A stretch of 64,000 nt of DNA, taken from an uncultured Prevotella sp. (GTDB lineage Bacteria > Bacteroidota > Bacteroidia > Bacteroidales > Bacteroidaceae). The position numbers and the translations under genes are program-made. The stretch is from assembly GCA_947177775.1 (NCBI GenBank), contig CAMWVS010000004.1, forward strand, positions 27,229-91,228, written 5' to 3'. Below, piece after piece: positions 63,939 to 64,000 of this stretch; within the stretch, counting starts at the first letter, position 1, and each line of letters opens with the position of its first letter. Below the pieces are notes generated by a model, which saw only the letters and a program-made list of their open reading frames with translations, made no database searches and was not told where the DNA came from.

Positions 63939-63972
63939 GTTTATTTTATTAATATGGTTTTCCATGATGTGG

Positions 63973-63980
63973 CAAAGGTA
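63973..63980 (-). promoter_or_regulatory. Promoter -7 element of the DUF6078-like gene
   Basis: TACCTTTG on the minus strand; the transcript would begin near 63966, so ATG 63938 gets a normal short leader. Confidence 0.5.
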
Positions 63981-64000
63981 ATATAAAGATTATTAATAAC

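Overview
The window looks like a chromosomal segment of a Bacteroidota bacterium, order Bacteroidales and probably Prevotellaceae. The evidence is the promoter style (a -7 element TAnnTTTG lies upstream of most transcription units), methylmalonyl-CoA mutase with sodium-pump decarboxylase parts, Bacteroidales families (PCMD-domain protein, DUF6078-like protein, OadG fused to a periplasmic domain) and lipoprotein and OMP types. The genus is an inference. I see no rRNA, tRNA, transposase, integrase, phage gene or CRISPR array.

Layout. 1-2133: the 5' part of a Wzz-type polysaccharide co-polymerase/kinase and rfbA (minus strand). 2.3-8.1 kb: an unknown protein, an orphan cobalamin riboswitch closed by its own hairpin, murF and ligA. 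8.1-16.5 kb: a heme/iron block consisting of a CcsBA-type cytochrome c assembly protein, a di-heme DUF1111-type lipoprotein, an imelysin-like lipoprotein, an outer-membrane porin, and a divergent regulator that joins a RIC-like di-iron domain to a LuxR DNA-binding domain. 16.7-20.5 kb: nrdD-nrdG and manA. 20.7-25.8 kb (minus): an AspT-like transporter, then the OadG, biotin-carrier and OadB subunits of a Na+ pump, followed 6 nt later by a second LuxR-type regulator. 26.7-30.8 kb: mutA-mutB (B12-dependent). 31-43.5 kb: HAD phosphatase, IMPase-like phosphatase, SLC13/TrkA-C transporter, DUF3298-type lipoprotein, pgk, queC, a tiny Cys-repeat protein, radA and a secreted GH2 enzyme. 44-50.7 kb: a complete histidine-degradation operon ftcD-hutU-hutH-hutI. 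50.7-59.5 kb (minus): lipid A phosphoethanolamine-transferase-like protein, PCMD protein, porin, CE8 pectinesterase, LysR regulator and a split ThrE exporter led by a small membrane protein. 59.8-64 kb: secreted esterase, BadF/NagK-like kinase, secreted DUF2059-like protein and DUF6078-like protein.

How they fit together. Histidine is taken to glutamate and 5,10-methenyl-THF by the hut operon. Succinyl-CoA/methylmalonyl-CoA chemistry is served by MutAB and a Na+-translocating decarboxylase whose carboxyltransferase subunit is not in this window. The heme/iron block is the best candidate for a little-described system: porin + imelysin + di-heme protein + heme-c assembly + a putative di-iron one-component regulator.

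The non-coding DNA is structured. Five intergenic arrays share a 22-bp period and mostly dyad-symmetric units, with three different unit sequences (5.6, 26.2, 36.0, 43.8 and 63.2 kb). Long, almost perfect hairpins, most with a GCAAAG-rich stem, sit 10-70 bp after the stop codons of minus-strand genes (34.9, 40.8, 53.7, 55.3, 57.0 kb). All function assignments are from reading the sequence; no database search was possible.
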